This document shows, piece by piece, positions 1 to 8,861 of a DNA stretch of 56,912 nt. A program made the position numbers and the translations under genes. Source of the stretch: an uncultured Verrucomicrobia subdivision 3 bacterium (GTDB lineage: Bacteria > Verrucomicrobiota > Verrucomicrobiia > Limisphaerales > UBA11358); contig CAISYZ010000229.1 in assembly GCA_903889895.1 (NCBI GenBank), positions 1 through 56,912 on the forward strand, written 5' to 3'. The notes under the pieces are model-generated. The model saw only the letters and a program-made list of their open reading frames with translations, was not told the origin of the DNA and made no database searches. Each line of letters starts with the position of its first letter. Position 1 is the first letter of the stretch.

Positions 1-126
1 CCACCCTCAAGGAAGCGTCGCAGAATTGAAATCGAAAAATGACCGGACAGCGAGAATAGCCAGATTTTACCGAAATGAAATCGTTGTCAGCAAAACCTTA
101 ACCGGACAGTAGTGGGTCGTCATATA
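1..126. other. Left-end intergenic segment with two ACCGGACAG copies
   Basis: No gene is visible here. The segment lies downstream of the leftward SGNH hydrolase. The nonamer ACCGGACAG occurs twice, at 42-50 and 101-109. Related ACCGGACA/CCGGACA words recur between genes at 26373-26380 and 36695-36701, and inverted at 56780-56787. They may be remnants of mobile-element ends, but no transposase or target duplication is visible. Confidence 0.35.
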
Positions 127-918
127 TTATTGAGCCGCAGGAAACCACTTTAAGAGTTCGGCCGCGACCAATTCGTGGCCGTGGCGGTTGGGATGATTGA
201 CTTGGGCCATCAGGTCCGAAAGCTTGCCGACGCCGTGAACGTAATTTTGAAACGCGGCGAGACTGTCCACCAGTCCAACGTGATATTCCGCGGCCAGCCG
301 GCGGATGAGTTCCGCTTGCCGGTTGAGAGGATCATTGGGGTCGGCCAGCTTCGCGGACAAATCGCCTGTGGGCGTAAGTAAAATGACCTTCACATTTTTT
401 TGCTGCGCGGCTTCAATCATGGCACGCCACGCTTTTTCGGCGTGCGCCACCCCGATGTGCCGGTCATTCAGCGCGTAGTCGATGGTCACCACTTCAGGTT
501 TCAGGCTCAACACGTCGCGCCCGAAGCGCGCCGCGCCCTGCTCGGAGTTCTCGCCGCCGATGGCGGTGACAATGACATTGATGACCGCGTGCGGAAAGCG
601 CTCGCTCAATCCGCGATGCAGCAGATACGGATACGCGTCAAAGGTTCGCACCTCCGGCGTCCGCGCATAACCCGCCGGCACGCTGTGCCCATGGCAGACG
701 ATGTTGACGGAGTGGTTCGTCGGCCAGCACTGCGCCATTTCGCAGGAAACGCTCAAAAGGTAATTCGTCGGCGATGCCACGGCGGGAATTGCTCCACCCC
801 GAGTGATGCCACCCGACCCGCTAACGACCGCCAGCCAGACGGCGAGCAGTTGCAACCATTTAAACGTGCAGGCAGACGTTGGCTTTCGCAGTCGCCCAAG
901 GACAAAAATTGTGATCAT
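127..918 (-). CDS. Exported SGNH/GDSL-type hydrolase with GHS nucleophile motif
   Basis: Predicted secreted esterase of the SGNH superfamily (263 aa). Residues about 20-50 form a hydrophobic export signal. Block I reads G77-H78-S79, so the usual GDS is GHS. Block II is the G121-G122 region, and block III is the ALND segment with N151. Block V is V-N-H-P-N with H243. The Asp normally three residues before that His is replaced by Gln (Q240), and D236 is the nearest acid. Such hydrolases commonly deacetylate glycans, but the substrate cannot be read from sequence. The ATG at 918 is preceded at 958-974 by the palindromic element shared with the pseudopilin genes. The gene diverges from the FAD oxidoreductase at 1060. 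Fold and nucleophile are clear; specificity is unknown. Confidence 0.8.
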   Translation of the reverse strand: MITIFVLGRLRKPTSACTFKWLQLLAVWLAVVSGSGGITRGGAIPAVASPTNYLLSVSCEMAQCWPTNHSVNIVCHGHSVPAGYARTPEVRTFDAYPYLLHRGLSERFPHAVINVIVTAIGGENSEQGAARFGRDVLSLKPEVVTIDYALNDRHIGVAHAEKAWRAMIEAAQQKNVKVILLTPTGDLSAKLADPNDPLNRQAELIRRLAAEYHVGLVDSLAAFQNYVHGVGKLSDLMAQVNHPNRHGHELVAAELLKWFPAAQ

Positions 919-957
919 GAGATGACCCTGAGTTTGGAAGGTCTGGGAAATGATTCA

Positions 958-974
958 ATCCCGAAAACTCGTGG
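958..974 (-). promoter_or_regulatory. Palindromic element, copy 1 (SGNH hydrolase)
   Basis: On the minus strand this reads CCACGAGTTTTCGGGAT, one base different from the majority form CCACGAGTTCTCGGGAT. It lies 39 nt before the ATG of the SGNH gene. The following bases (TGAAT..., then ACCTT and CAAA) also resemble those after copy 5 at 53979-53996. It probably acts as an operator or promoter element; this is inference from position and recurrence. Confidence 0.6.
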
Positions 975-1059
975 TGGCAAAATAGGGGGGCGCGGATATA
1001 AATCATTTCACATGCAAAAATATTTTTCGTTTTGATGGTTTTGCGGCTAAATTGAAACC

Positions 1060-3003
1060 GTGAAAATTTCCATGAACCAAGTGCTCGCCGGCCTGCTGTT
1101 GGTCTCCGGCGGCGGCTGGGCCAATGAAGCAGCCGGCGCGGTGCCGGGAATTGTCTTCCTCGAAGCCGAGCAGTTCGCGGATTTGGGCGGCTGGGATGTG
1201 GACCAGCAGTCCATGGAGCAGATGGGTTCGCCGTATCTGCTGGCGCACGGTTTGGGCGTGCCGGTGAAGGACGCGGTGACGACTGCGAATTTTCCGGAAG
1301 CGGGAACGTATCACGTCTGGGTGCGAACGCGCGACTGGGTGGCGCCGTGGAAGGCGCCGGGAGCACCGGGGAAATTTCAACTGCTCATCAACGGCCAGCC
1401 GCTCGCCACGACTTTCGGCACCGAAGGCGCTGCGTGGCACTGGCAGGACGGCGGCAAAGTGGAGGTTGGCGCGCAGGCCACGGTGGCATTGCATGATTTG
1501 ACCGGATTTGAAGGGCGTTGCGACGCGATGGTGTTTTGCCAGGACGACGCGTTCACGCCACCGAACGAACCGGCCGCGCTGGAAAAATTTCGCCGCACTG
1601 CGCTCGGTCTCCCGGAGCAACCAGACGATGGCGGCAGTTTTGATTTGGTGGTGGTCGGCGGCGGCATCGCCGGCACGAGCGCGGCGATTTCTGCGGCGCG
1701 GAATGGTTTGAAGGTGGCGCTGGTGCAGGACCGCCCGGTGCTCGGCGGCAACGGCAGTTCCGAGGTGCGCGTCTGGCCGGAAGGTCACACCCAACAGCAA
1801 CCATATCCGCATATTGGCGACATCGTGGAGGAACTGGTCCCGCCGAAAGCAAATGGCACCGGAAACGCCAAGACCGGCACCATCTACGCCGACGCCCGGA
1901 AAACCGACCTCGTCGGCGCGGAGCCGCGCATCACGTTATTCTTGGAAGAGCGGGTGTTTGCGGTGGAGACGAACGGCCGGCGCATCACGGCCGTCGTGGC
2001 GCAGCACGTCCGCACCGCCCGCCGCGTGCGGCTGACGGGGAAATTTTTTGCCGATTGCACCGGCGACGGCACGGTGGGTTTTCTGGGCGGCGCGGACTAC
2101 GCGCTCACCCGCGAGGAGCATCAGGGCTTGAGCAATCTCTGGAACGTGATGGATGCATCCGACACAAACCAAGTCCTCAAATGCGAATGCAAGGACAAGA
2201 CCGCGCTGGCGATGGCGTGCGAGGCAGGCAACGTCGCCGTGCCGTTTCCGCGCTGCCCCTGGGCGATTGATTTGAGCAACAAACCGTTTCCCGGACGCGA
2301 AAAATTCAAGGGCCAGTGGGGCGGCAAGAACGCGCTTGACAATCTCGGCGGCTGGTTTTGGGAAAGCGGTTTTGACAAAGATCCCATCGCCGACGTGGAG
2401 CAGATCCGTGATTTGAACTTGCGCGCGATGTATGGTGCGTGGGACGCGCTCAAGAATGTAGATCATTTATATCCCAATCACCGCATCGGCTGGGCGGCGT
2501 TCATCGCCGGCAAACGCGAGTCGCGCCGGTTGCTGGGCGATGTGATTCTCTCCGCCGATGACTTTCGCACCAACCGCGTTTTTGCAGACGGCGCTTTTCC
2601 CTGTTCGTGGCACATTGACCTCCATGCCCCGGACAAAAATTTTCAAAAAGGTTTGGAAGGCGAGGAATTCATTTCGCGGGCAACCGAGGGCAAGGGTTAC
2701 GAATACCACGGACCCTATTGGGCACCGTATCGCTGTCTCTACAGCCGCAACGTGACCAATCTTTTCATGGCCGGCCGCGACATCAGCGTGACGCACGAGG
2801 CGCTCGGTCCAGTGCGCGTGATGCGCACCTGCGGCATGATGGGCGAAATCGTCGGCAAAGCCGCTTGGATTTGCGTGCGCCACAACACCACACCGCAGGG
2901 CGTCTATGAAAACTACCTGCCACTGCTGAAGGAACTGATGTCCCAGCCGGGAAAATTGCGGCGGGTTACTTTGGAAGGTGCTTGGGCGACGCCCGGAAAC
3001 TGA
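1060..3003 (+). CDS. Exported FAD-dependent oxidoreductase (FAD_oxidored family) with N-terminal beta-sandwich
   Basis: A 647-residue predicted secreted flavoprotein. The GTG at 1060 gives a short basic n-region and a hydrophobic signal ending near AAGA; an ATG at 1072 is an alternative start. Residues about 30-175 look like a golvesin/carbohydrate-binding type beta-sandwich, with the phrase AGTYHVWVRTRDW. The Rossmann dinucleotide motif G200-G-G-I-A-G205 follows, then the family signature GGNGSSEVRVWPEG. Late motifs FMAGRDISVTHEALGPVRVM and CGMMGE are typical of this family (PF12831). In PVC and Bacteroidetes genomes such proteins sit in polysaccharide loci, where the substrate is usually unknown, probably a sugar or uronate. 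It stands alone on the plus strand, convergent with GH43. Confidence 0.85.
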   Translation: MKISMNQVLAGLLLVSGGGWANEAAGAVPGIVFLEAEQFADLGGWDVDQQSMEQMGSPYLLAHGLGVPVKDAVTTANFPEAGTYHVWVRTRDWVAPWKAPGAPGKFQLLINGQPLATTFGTEGAAWHWQDGGKVEVGAQATVALHDLTGFEGRCDAMVFCQDDAFTPPNEPAALEKFRRTALGLPEQPDDGGSFDLVVVGGGIAGTSAAISAARNGLKVALVQDRPVLGGNGSSEVRVWPEGHTQQQPYPHIGDIVEELVPPKANGTGNAKTGTIYADARKTDLVGAEPRITLFLEERVFAVETNGRRITAVVAQHVRTARRVRLTGKFFADCTGDGTVGFLGGADYALTREEHQGLSNLWNVMDASDTNQVLKCECKDKTALAMACEAGNVAVPFPRCPWAIDLSNKPFPGREKFKGQWGGKNALDNLGGWFWESGFDKDPIADVEQIRDLNLRAMYGAWDALKNVDHLYPNHRIGWAAFIAGKRESRRLLGDVILSADDFRTNRVFADGAFPCSWHIDLHAPDKNFQKGLEGEEFISRATEGKGYEYHGPYWAPYRCLYSRNVTNLFMAGRDISVTHEALGPVRVMRTCGMMGEIVGKAAWICVRHNTTPQGVYENYLPLLKELMSQPGKLRRVTLEGAWATPGN

Positions 3004-3047
3004 ATTAACTGTTGCTTGCTTCACGCAGCGGACGGCAGTTAAGTTCA
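3001..3047. terminator. Candidate bidirectional hairpin between convergent genes
   Basis: TGAATTAACTG (3001-3011) can pair with CAGTTAAGTTCA (3036-3047) across a loop of about 24 nt, allowing one bulge. It lies at the stop codon of the FAD gene and just beyond the GH43 stop. There is no clear U-run, so terminator function is weakly supported. Confidence 0.25.
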
Positions 3048-3126
3048 TCTTGCATCATTTGATGAGAAATTGAAGCCCTGTATTTCATGATTTTGCCATA
3101 AGCAATTGGCAAATTTTAGGGGAAAA

Positions 3127-4236
3127 TTATTTGGACGCAGGCAACGACCATTGATCCCGCCATGGCACCATCGGTTTACCATCCGTGTCAAATTCCAGCG
3201 GCAGCCAGACGTAACGCGAATCTTGCAAGTCCCATTTATTCCAGCGGTCAAACATGGCAATGAACTGGTTCGTCTGCCCTGTCACCGGCAGGACGTAAGT
3301 GCTCTGGCAGAAAAAAGTTAAATCTGCATTTGTCCCGCGACACGGATTGCCCAGCTCGGTCCAAGGGCCAAAAATATTGTCCGCCACCGCCGTGCGCGCG
3401 GGGTTGGGATCCCAGCCGGAACAGCCGGACGCAATCAGATAATACTTGCCATTCCGTTTGAACACCGCTGGCGCCTCGGTCGAACGACCAATCAAAATGC
3501 GCGTATATTTGCCGGCGGGCTGCAAATAGTCGTCAGTCAACAGCGAAACGTGCATCGTGGGATTTTCCTCCGACGCGTAAAATTGATACGCCTTTCCGTC
3601 GTCATCCACAAACAACGTCATGTCGCGCGCCATCTGGCCACCTTGAAAATCTCGCGCTAGGATGTTGTTCGCATCATGGTTCTGGTCCTTGGCCGTGACA
3701 TTGATCGGCCAGACTCCGGCGTTCGGGCGAAAACTGCCGAGATATTTGAACGGCCCGGTCGGCGAATCGCTCACGGCAACGCCTGAATGAGCCGCGCTGT
3801 AATCCGGACTATCCTGATGGAGCCACATAACGAACTTTTTCGTCTTGGCGTTGTAAATCACCTTGGGCCGTTCGATGACGTTTTCGCAAGCCAAGTCGTG
3901 ATCGGGATCATCTGCCACGGAAGGCAGGACCAAGCCCTCATTCTTCCAATCGTAAAGATTTGTGGAGGAATAACACGAAACGCCGCCAGCAATGACACGT
4001 GTGCCACCCCAGCTTTTGTTCACTTTTGCAAGATAGGTGCGACCTTCCTTGAACTCGCCATACCAATAATAGATGCCGTCGCGAAAAAGAATGCCACCGC
4101 CGTGGGCATTGATCGGCTTGCCGGAGGTGTCATTCCAAATTTGCCCCGGCCGGAATGCAATCGCTTCGTCCGCGCGTGTGGAACTCAATACGAATAATAA
4201 ATAGAACGCGATGCGAGCAAACAAACTTGGCTTCAT
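3127..4236 (-). CDS. Exported GH43 glycoside hydrolase, exo-beta-1,3-galactanase-like subfamily
   Basis: A 369-residue, single-domain five-bladed beta-propeller hydrolase with a signal peptide (hydrophobic 10-20, then STRADE). The first blade reads A-H45-G-G-G-I, then YYWYGE. This is the pattern of subfamilies such as exo-beta-1,3-galactanases, not the D-P of arabinanases and xylosidases, so the usual Asp base is not evident. Later propeller landmarks are ERPKVIYN, MTLFVDDDGKAYQFYAS and STEAPAVFKRNGKYYLIASG; the last contains the probable acid Glu. The protein ends without an added carbohydrate-binding module. It is the last gene of the leftward block behind the two-component regulator, which suggests it is a target or partner of that system. 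Family is firm; substrate is inferred. Confidence 0.85.
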   Translation of the reverse strand: MKPSLFARIAFYLLFVLSSTRADEAIAFRPGQIWNDTSGKPINAHGGGILFRDGIYYWYGEFKEGRTYLAKVNKSWGGTRVIAGGVSCYSSTNLYDWKNEGLVLPSVADDPDHDLACENVIERPKVIYNAKTKKFVMWLHQDSPDYSAAHSGVAVSDSPTGPFKYLGSFRPNAGVWPINVTAKDQNHDANNILARDFQGGQMARDMTLFVDDDGKAYQFYASEENPTMHVSLLTDDYLQPAGKYTRILIGRSTEAPAVFKRNGKYYLIASGCSGWDPNPARTAVADNIFGPWTELGNPCRGTNADLTFFCQSTYVLPVTGQTNQFIAMFDRWNKWDLQDSRYVWLPLEFDTDGKPMVPWRDQWSLPASK

Positions 4237-4393
4237 TTTCAGGGTGATGGGATGCTTTTATAAGTTTTCGAGTCACTAAGACCCATGTTGAAACGGATTT
4301 TTCGCGGTAAAACGACCGACCAATTTTTCCGTAAAACACTAAAACAACCCATTTGCGCTGGCTTTAATTTTCAACTGAAACGCGTCAAACCTG

Positions 4394-5092
4394 CTAGAGC
4401 AAGCCTTCTTTCACCGCCTTGGCGACGGCGGCGGTAGAAGTATGCACATGGAGTTTGGCGTATATATTTCTAAGGTGGGAATCCACCGTGTGATAACTCA
4501 AATCGAGTTCCTCGGCGATGCCCTTCATCCCCTGCCCTTGGGCCATCAATCGCAAAACGGATTGTTCACGGCTGGTCAGGATTTGAACCGGTTTGGGCGC
4601 GGCACGACCAGACAGCATATCCAACACAGACTTGGCCACCTGCGGCGTCATGGGTGCCCCACCGGAGATGGCTTCCTTGATGGAGCGGACAATCGCGGCG
4701 GTATTGGAGGGCTTGAGCAGGTAACCCGAGGCCCCGGCACAAACAGCTTTGAACACTTTCTCGTGATCGTCAAAAACCGTCAACATCACGATGCGGGTGG
4801 TAGGCGAAAGAGTTTTTATCTGCTTGATGGCATCAATCCCATTGATCCCAGGCAAGCCCACGTCCAATAAAACCACGTCGGGAACAGCTCCGGCGTGTAA
4901 CGCGTCCAAAGCGTCTTCCGCATTGGAAAACTGATTGGTGCACTTGATGCCGGCCATACCGTTGACCACCCTGGAAAGCGTGGTGCGAAAGTTTTTGTTG
5001 TCCTCAATTAGCCAGACACTCACGGGGGGAGAAACCTCGGCAAGGTTGTCCGTCTCCGCCTTGGCGAGAAATTCGGTTTCGGTCAGTTTCAT
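4394..5092 (-). CDS. NarL/FixJ-type response regulator
   Basis: A DNA-binding two-component response regulator of 232 aa. The receiver domain is at about 24-145, with acidic pocket E30-D31, phospho-acceptor D77 in VVLLDVGLPG, the conserved Thr in MLTVFDD, and the Lys in GYLLKPSN. A LuxR-type helix-turn-helix follows at about 167-232, with LTSREQSVLRLMAQG and the recognition-helix region YHTVDSHLRNIYAKLHV. It lies 78 nt downstream of the histidine kinase gene on the same strand and is its obvious cognate regulator. Likely targets are neighbouring glycan genes, but no binding site can be assigned. The six-copy palindrome in this window is one candidate. Confidence 0.93.
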   Translation of the reverse strand: MKLTETEFLAKAETDNLAEVSPPVSVWLIEDNKNFRTTLSRVVNGMAGIKCTNQFSNAEDALDALHAGAVPDVVLLDVGLPGINGIDAIKQIKTLSPTTRIVMLTVFDDHEKVFKAVCAGASGYLLKPSNTAAIVRSIKEAISGGAPMTPQVAKSVLDMLSGRAAPKPVQILTSREQSVLRLMAQGQGMKGIAEELDLSYHTVDSHLRNIYAKLHVHTSTAAVAKAVKEGLL

Positions 5093-5170
5093 TTGGGTGC
5101 TTCGTTTATTTTTCCGACTGCCGCAGATTTTTCGACGCTTAATTCGGATGATTGATATAACATAGTATCC

Positions 5171-8170
5171 CTAATTAAAGAGCTTCCGCCAGTCACGAGA
5201 TTTCGTGATGGGCGCGGTCAATTTGACCACAGTGCCACTTTGCGGCTGGCTGGTCACTGTCAATTCTGCCCGCATCTCGGCGGCGCGATTCTGGTAATTT
5301 TTAAGGCCGTCGCCGAGGCTTTGTTTGAAAACATCAAAACCCACGCCGTCGTCTTTGACTTCAAGGACAAGATTCCCATCAAGGCAATATAACCGGATGA
5401 ATACATGGTTTGCTCGCGAATGTTTGCGAATGTTGTTCAACACCTCCTTGAACAGCGGCGGCACGTTTCGCCGGAGTTCCAGCGACAACTTGATGTTTTC
5501 TGGGTGTTCCATTTCCGCGAACACATAAGAGACATTTGACAGCATGATCACGGCAATTTGTTTGAGCCGCGCCACCAGATCCGTGAGATGTTCGTGGGAG
5601 GGGTTGATGATCCACACCAAATCACGCAAGGTGTCCATGGTCTGCTCCGCCGTCGATCGAATTTGGGCAAGATCCCCCGGTTGAGGTATTTGTTCCATGA
5701 CTTCGGTCAGCAGCGAAATACTTCCCAGGTTGGCGCCAACTTCATCATGGAGATCGCGCGCGATCTGCTGGCGCAAGCGCTCCAATGCCCGCAAACGCGC
5801 CAGCCGGACGCGGTAAAAAATGGCCATCACGGCGACGACCACCAGCCCAATGAGCAGTTTGAACCACACCGTCTGCCAAAAGAGCGGCAGCACCTGAAAT
5901 GACAACCGCGCGCCCGCTTCATTCCAAACACCGTGGTTGTTGCAGGCGTTCACCTCAAAGGTGTATCGTCCAGGCGGCAGATGCGAAAAATATGCCACCC
6001 TTTGATCTGCCGCTTCAATCCAACGATTGTCTAAACCTTCCAGCCGGTATCGAAAGCGAACCTGCCTCGGCGATGAAAAACTCAGCGCCGTATAGCGGAT
6101 TTCCAACTGTCGGGTGCCCGCCGGACAAAGGATATGATTTTTTTTAGCATCAAGACCTAATAAGATGTTGTCGCTAGGCATAAGTTTGCCGTCAGCTCGC
6201 ACGGACTCGATCACCAGTGGCGGCGGCAAATCATTCGGCTGAATGGCCTGTGAATCCACCATCGCCAATCCCACACTTGTGATATACCAAAGCCGGTCAT
6301 CGGCACTGCGGCAGGCGATTGGCTGATAACCACCCATAATCTCCCAGGCACCCAATCCATCGCCACTGCCGAGCTGCAAACAGTTAACAGAATTTATTTC
6401 GCCGGCCGTAAATTGATTTGCCTGCTTCCGGCCGATGCGAAATATACCGCTGGACGAACCAATCCAAAGGTTACCTGTGTTGTCGGAGCGAATGTCGCTG
6501 ATGGAATCATCCGGCAATCCCTGCTCATGTGTCAAAGTTCCCCAATGGCCATTGACTAGGTAGGCCAAACCACTCCTCCTCATACCAATCCATATTGTGC
6601 CATCAGCGGCGCAAAATATCGTGTGAATGCTGCTGTGCAAAAAATCACCGCCAATCTTACTGGTTTGATGGGTTAAGTAGTCGTATCGAAACAATCCGCC
6701 ATCTTGCAGCCCGATCCAGATCGAGCCATCGCCCGCCTCCGCAAAACATCGCACATCAGAATTGGTCAGCAGAACTTGCGCGGGATTCGTGCTGCCCATT
6801 TCAAAACGTGCCGCTCCCAGCGTGGTGCCCACCCAGACAGCTTTGCGAGAATCTTGAAACAAGGCGCTGGGAAAGCCTCCAGTTGGATTGGGTAAATATG
6901 TTCCCTGGGGATGCGCCTTATCTCGCAGCCATATTCCATAGTTGAACATTCCCATCCAAATGCGTTTATTTGCATCCTCGAATATACAAGAGATATCTTG
7001 ATGCCAAACATCATCCAATGGATGATCCAAGACGCGACTGTCCTGGCCGATTCGGTAACGACCGGCACCCTCCGTTCCCACCCAAAAACCTCCGGCTGAG
7101 GCCGGTGCGATGGTTGTTACCGCCCGGTTTTGCCAGTTATCAGACGGCGTAATCATCTTCACCACGCGCCGTGAAAGACGATTGAGCCCATGAACCGTGC
7201 CAACCCAAAGGTTTTTCTCCCGGTCCTCGCATAACGACAACACCTGATCTTGCGTTAGGCCGTTGGAATGATCTAGCTTGTGTTGTCTGCCATCTGCTTC
7301 CAATAGCCACAAGCCCTGCCCGTCAGTGCCAACCATCAACGTGCCAAATCTAGACTCACGAATTTCGGTATTTCCCCTTACCTGCAAATCAATCACTCCT
7401 CGATCTTCCACCCAGGTATCGCCTTGCCAGCGCCGGATAGACTGGCCATCTCGAACCCACAATCCGCCTGCACGTGCTGGCGTGATATTTCTCCATTGTC
7501 CAGCCTGCCCGGGGATGGCGAGCGTAAATTTCTGCGTTTTAGCATCCAACAGGTAAAGATTCCCGCCGTCAACCAGCACCCACAAACCACCATTTTCCGT
7601 CGCGCAAATATCCCAGATGTCATGATTCTTCGGACGAATCATCGACGCTCCAGGAATGCAATCTTTTACTGGAAGCAGCGTGTGCCGGCTTGCTGCCCAA
7701 ACCGTGCCATCACGGGCTTCGACCAACCTCTCCACTGGATCCAGATGCTCTGCCTGTGAAAATTTGAGTTGGTGAAATCCGCTGGCATCCTTCCATCCAA
7801 TCTCTCCGGACTGCGTGCCATACCAGAGCCTCCGGTGGCTGTCCTCCAAAAGACAATTAACCATGCTGTTCGCCAGACCCGGGGTATCCGAATCGTAAAA
7901 ACGCTCGAACCGCACACCATCAAACCTGGCCAGTCCATCCAGCGTCGCCAGCCAGATGTAACCATCTTGAGTTTGAATCACTTCATGAATACGCGCGGAA
8001 GGCAATCCATCTTGAACCTGCCAATTAACGATTACATAATCAGCATCTTGCGCGCCGCCAAACTCGTCCGCCCAAATCGAATTCACCGCCAAATGCCATG
8101 GCAGCAATAGGCAAATAAAAATCCGGATGCCATTGCGGCAAACTGCCTGGCAAAGTGTGGATGCTTTCAT
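5171..8170 (-). CDS. Sensor histidine kinase with Reg_prop beta-propellers and Y_Y_Y domain
   Basis: A 999-residue membrane sensor resembling the periplasmic half of Bacteroidetes hybrid two-component systems. The ATG at 8170 is chosen over an upstream ATG at 8260 because GAGG lies 8 nt before it and it opens a good signal peptide (IFICLLLPWHLAV). Residues about 40-690 contain many Reg_prop blades of the type DGxIWxATxDGLxRFDG. A Y_Y_Y domain (FRYRLEGLDNRW, LPPGRYTFEV) follows, then one membrane helix (FKLLIGLVVVAVMAIFY). The HisKA_3 phospho-acceptor is H808 in RDLHDEVGANLG. The HATPase has its N-box in EVLNNIRKHS and its G1 box in DDGVGFD. Unlike true hybrids it has no receiver or AraC domain; those functions sit in the separate downstream regulator. 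The ligand is probably a periplasmic oligosaccharide. Confidence 0.92.
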   Translation of the reverse strand: MKASTLCQAVCRNGIRIFICLLLPWHLAVNSIWADEFGGAQDADYVIVNWQVQDGLPSARIHEVIQTQDGYIWLATLDGLARFDGVRFERFYDSDTPGLANSMVNCLLEDSHRRLWYGTQSGEIGWKDASGFHQLKFSQAEHLDPVERLVEARDGTVWAASRHTLLPVKDCIPGASMIRPKNHDIWDICATENGGLWVLVDGGNLYLLDAKTQKFTLAIPGQAGQWRNITPARAGGLWVRDGQSIRRWQGDTWVEDRGVIDLQVRGNTEIRESRFGTLMVGTDGQGLWLLEADGRQHKLDHSNGLTQDQVLSLCEDREKNLWVGTVHGLNRLSRRVVKMITPSDNWQNRAVTTIAPASAGGFWVGTEGAGRYRIGQDSRVLDHPLDDVWHQDISCIFEDANKRIWMGMFNYGIWLRDKAHPQGTYLPNPTGGFPSALFQDSRKAVWVGTTLGAARFEMGSTNPAQVLLTNSDVRCFAEAGDGSIWIGLQDGGLFRYDYLTHQTSKIGGDFLHSSIHTIFCAADGTIWIGMRRSGLAYLVNGHWGTLTHEQGLPDDSISDIRSDNTGNLWIGSSSGIFRIGRKQANQFTAGEINSVNCLQLGSGDGLGAWEIMGGYQPIACRSADDRLWYITSVGLAMVDSQAIQPNDLPPPLVIESVRADGKLMPSDNILLGLDAKKNHILCPAGTRQLEIRYTALSFSSPRQVRFRYRLEGLDNRWIEAADQRVAYFSHLPPGRYTFEVNACNNHGVWNEAGARLSFQVLPLFWQTVWFKLLIGLVVVAVMAIFYRVRLARLRALERLRQQIARDLHDEVGANLGSISLLTEVMEQIPQPGDLAQIRSTAEQTMDTLRDLVWIINPSHEHLTDLVARLKQIAVIMLSNVSYVFAEMEHPENIKLSLELRRNVPPLFKEVLNNIRKHSRANHVFIRLYCLDGNLVLEVKDDGVGFDVFKQSLGDGLKNYQNRAAEMRAELTVTSQPQSGTVVKLTAPITKSRDWRKLFN

Positions 8171-8263
8171 TTGGTAAATCCTCACAAATGCTTCATCGAC
8201 AGTCAAACAACCATGAACAGTCAAAAACCAAAATCTGCTACTGCAAACATACAGTTTCAAGGT

Positions 8264-8813
8264 TCACTTGGTCTTCTTCACTTCGATAGTCTTGTCCTCC
8301 AGTTCATGGCGCACCTCGGAGGCGACCGCATCGGGCGCTTGCTCCGGTAACGAAAGCGCACCGCCCGAATCATCGTTATTGATGGCAACCGATTGGTCTG
8401 GCGCTGCCAGCATTGTTGCTTTCAAGATTTTTTTTAAAGCCATCAATTCAAAATTTTCACCTGACGGCCAGTTGATAATTGTCAGATAGATTTCTACCGG
8501 CTTGGTCGCGCAATACAAGATGTTGGCGAAGGAAACCATCTTGTCGGAACCGTAGCCTTCGCTGGTATTCTGTCATGGTGATTTTGGCATTGCACATGGT
8601 CCAATCGCAAATGCTTGGAATCAGAATGCCGTGATAAAAACCCGCCGGCATCGAATAAATACCCCAGTGGATAAACACCCGAAACTTCGCATCCCGCCAC
8701 CACACCATTCGCGCATCCCGCTGCGCCAGCATCTCGGCTAGTGTCGTATTCATTTCATTAATTCGGACCGCACGGCTATAACCTGCACGAAACATTCCTG
8801 CGGTGATAGTCAA
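8264..8813 (-). pseudogene. GH29 alpha-L-fucosidase remnant
   Basis: Two pieces of one fucosidase gene remain. The upstream piece (about 8760-8575) encodes QRDARMVWWRDAKF then FIHWGIYSMPAGFYHG and MTEYQ, the start of the GH29 barrel. The reading frame then jumps. The downstream piece (about 8556-8264) encodes a C-terminal beta-sandwich (VEIYLTIINWPSGENFEL, LSLPEQAPDAVASEV). The roughly 300 residues between them, including the nucleophile Asp, are deleted. It is therefore non-functional. It lies directly upstream of the sensor kinase, so the kinase operon probably once began with a fucosidase. An intact GH29 is present at 39974. Confidence 0.8.
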
Positions 8814-8861
8814 TAGACCTGAGAATTTAACTTAATTACTTTGCATGTAAAAATTACCAAG

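Noticed and set aside
400..1035. Plus-strand open frame opposite the SGNH gene
   Set aside because: Arg/His-rich shadow without a family motif; the minus strand carries a clear enzyme.
4504..4516. CGAGTTCCTCGG in the response regulator gene as a further palindrome copy
   Set aside because: It lies inside coding sequence, has a length change in the centre and lacks the outer GGGAT.
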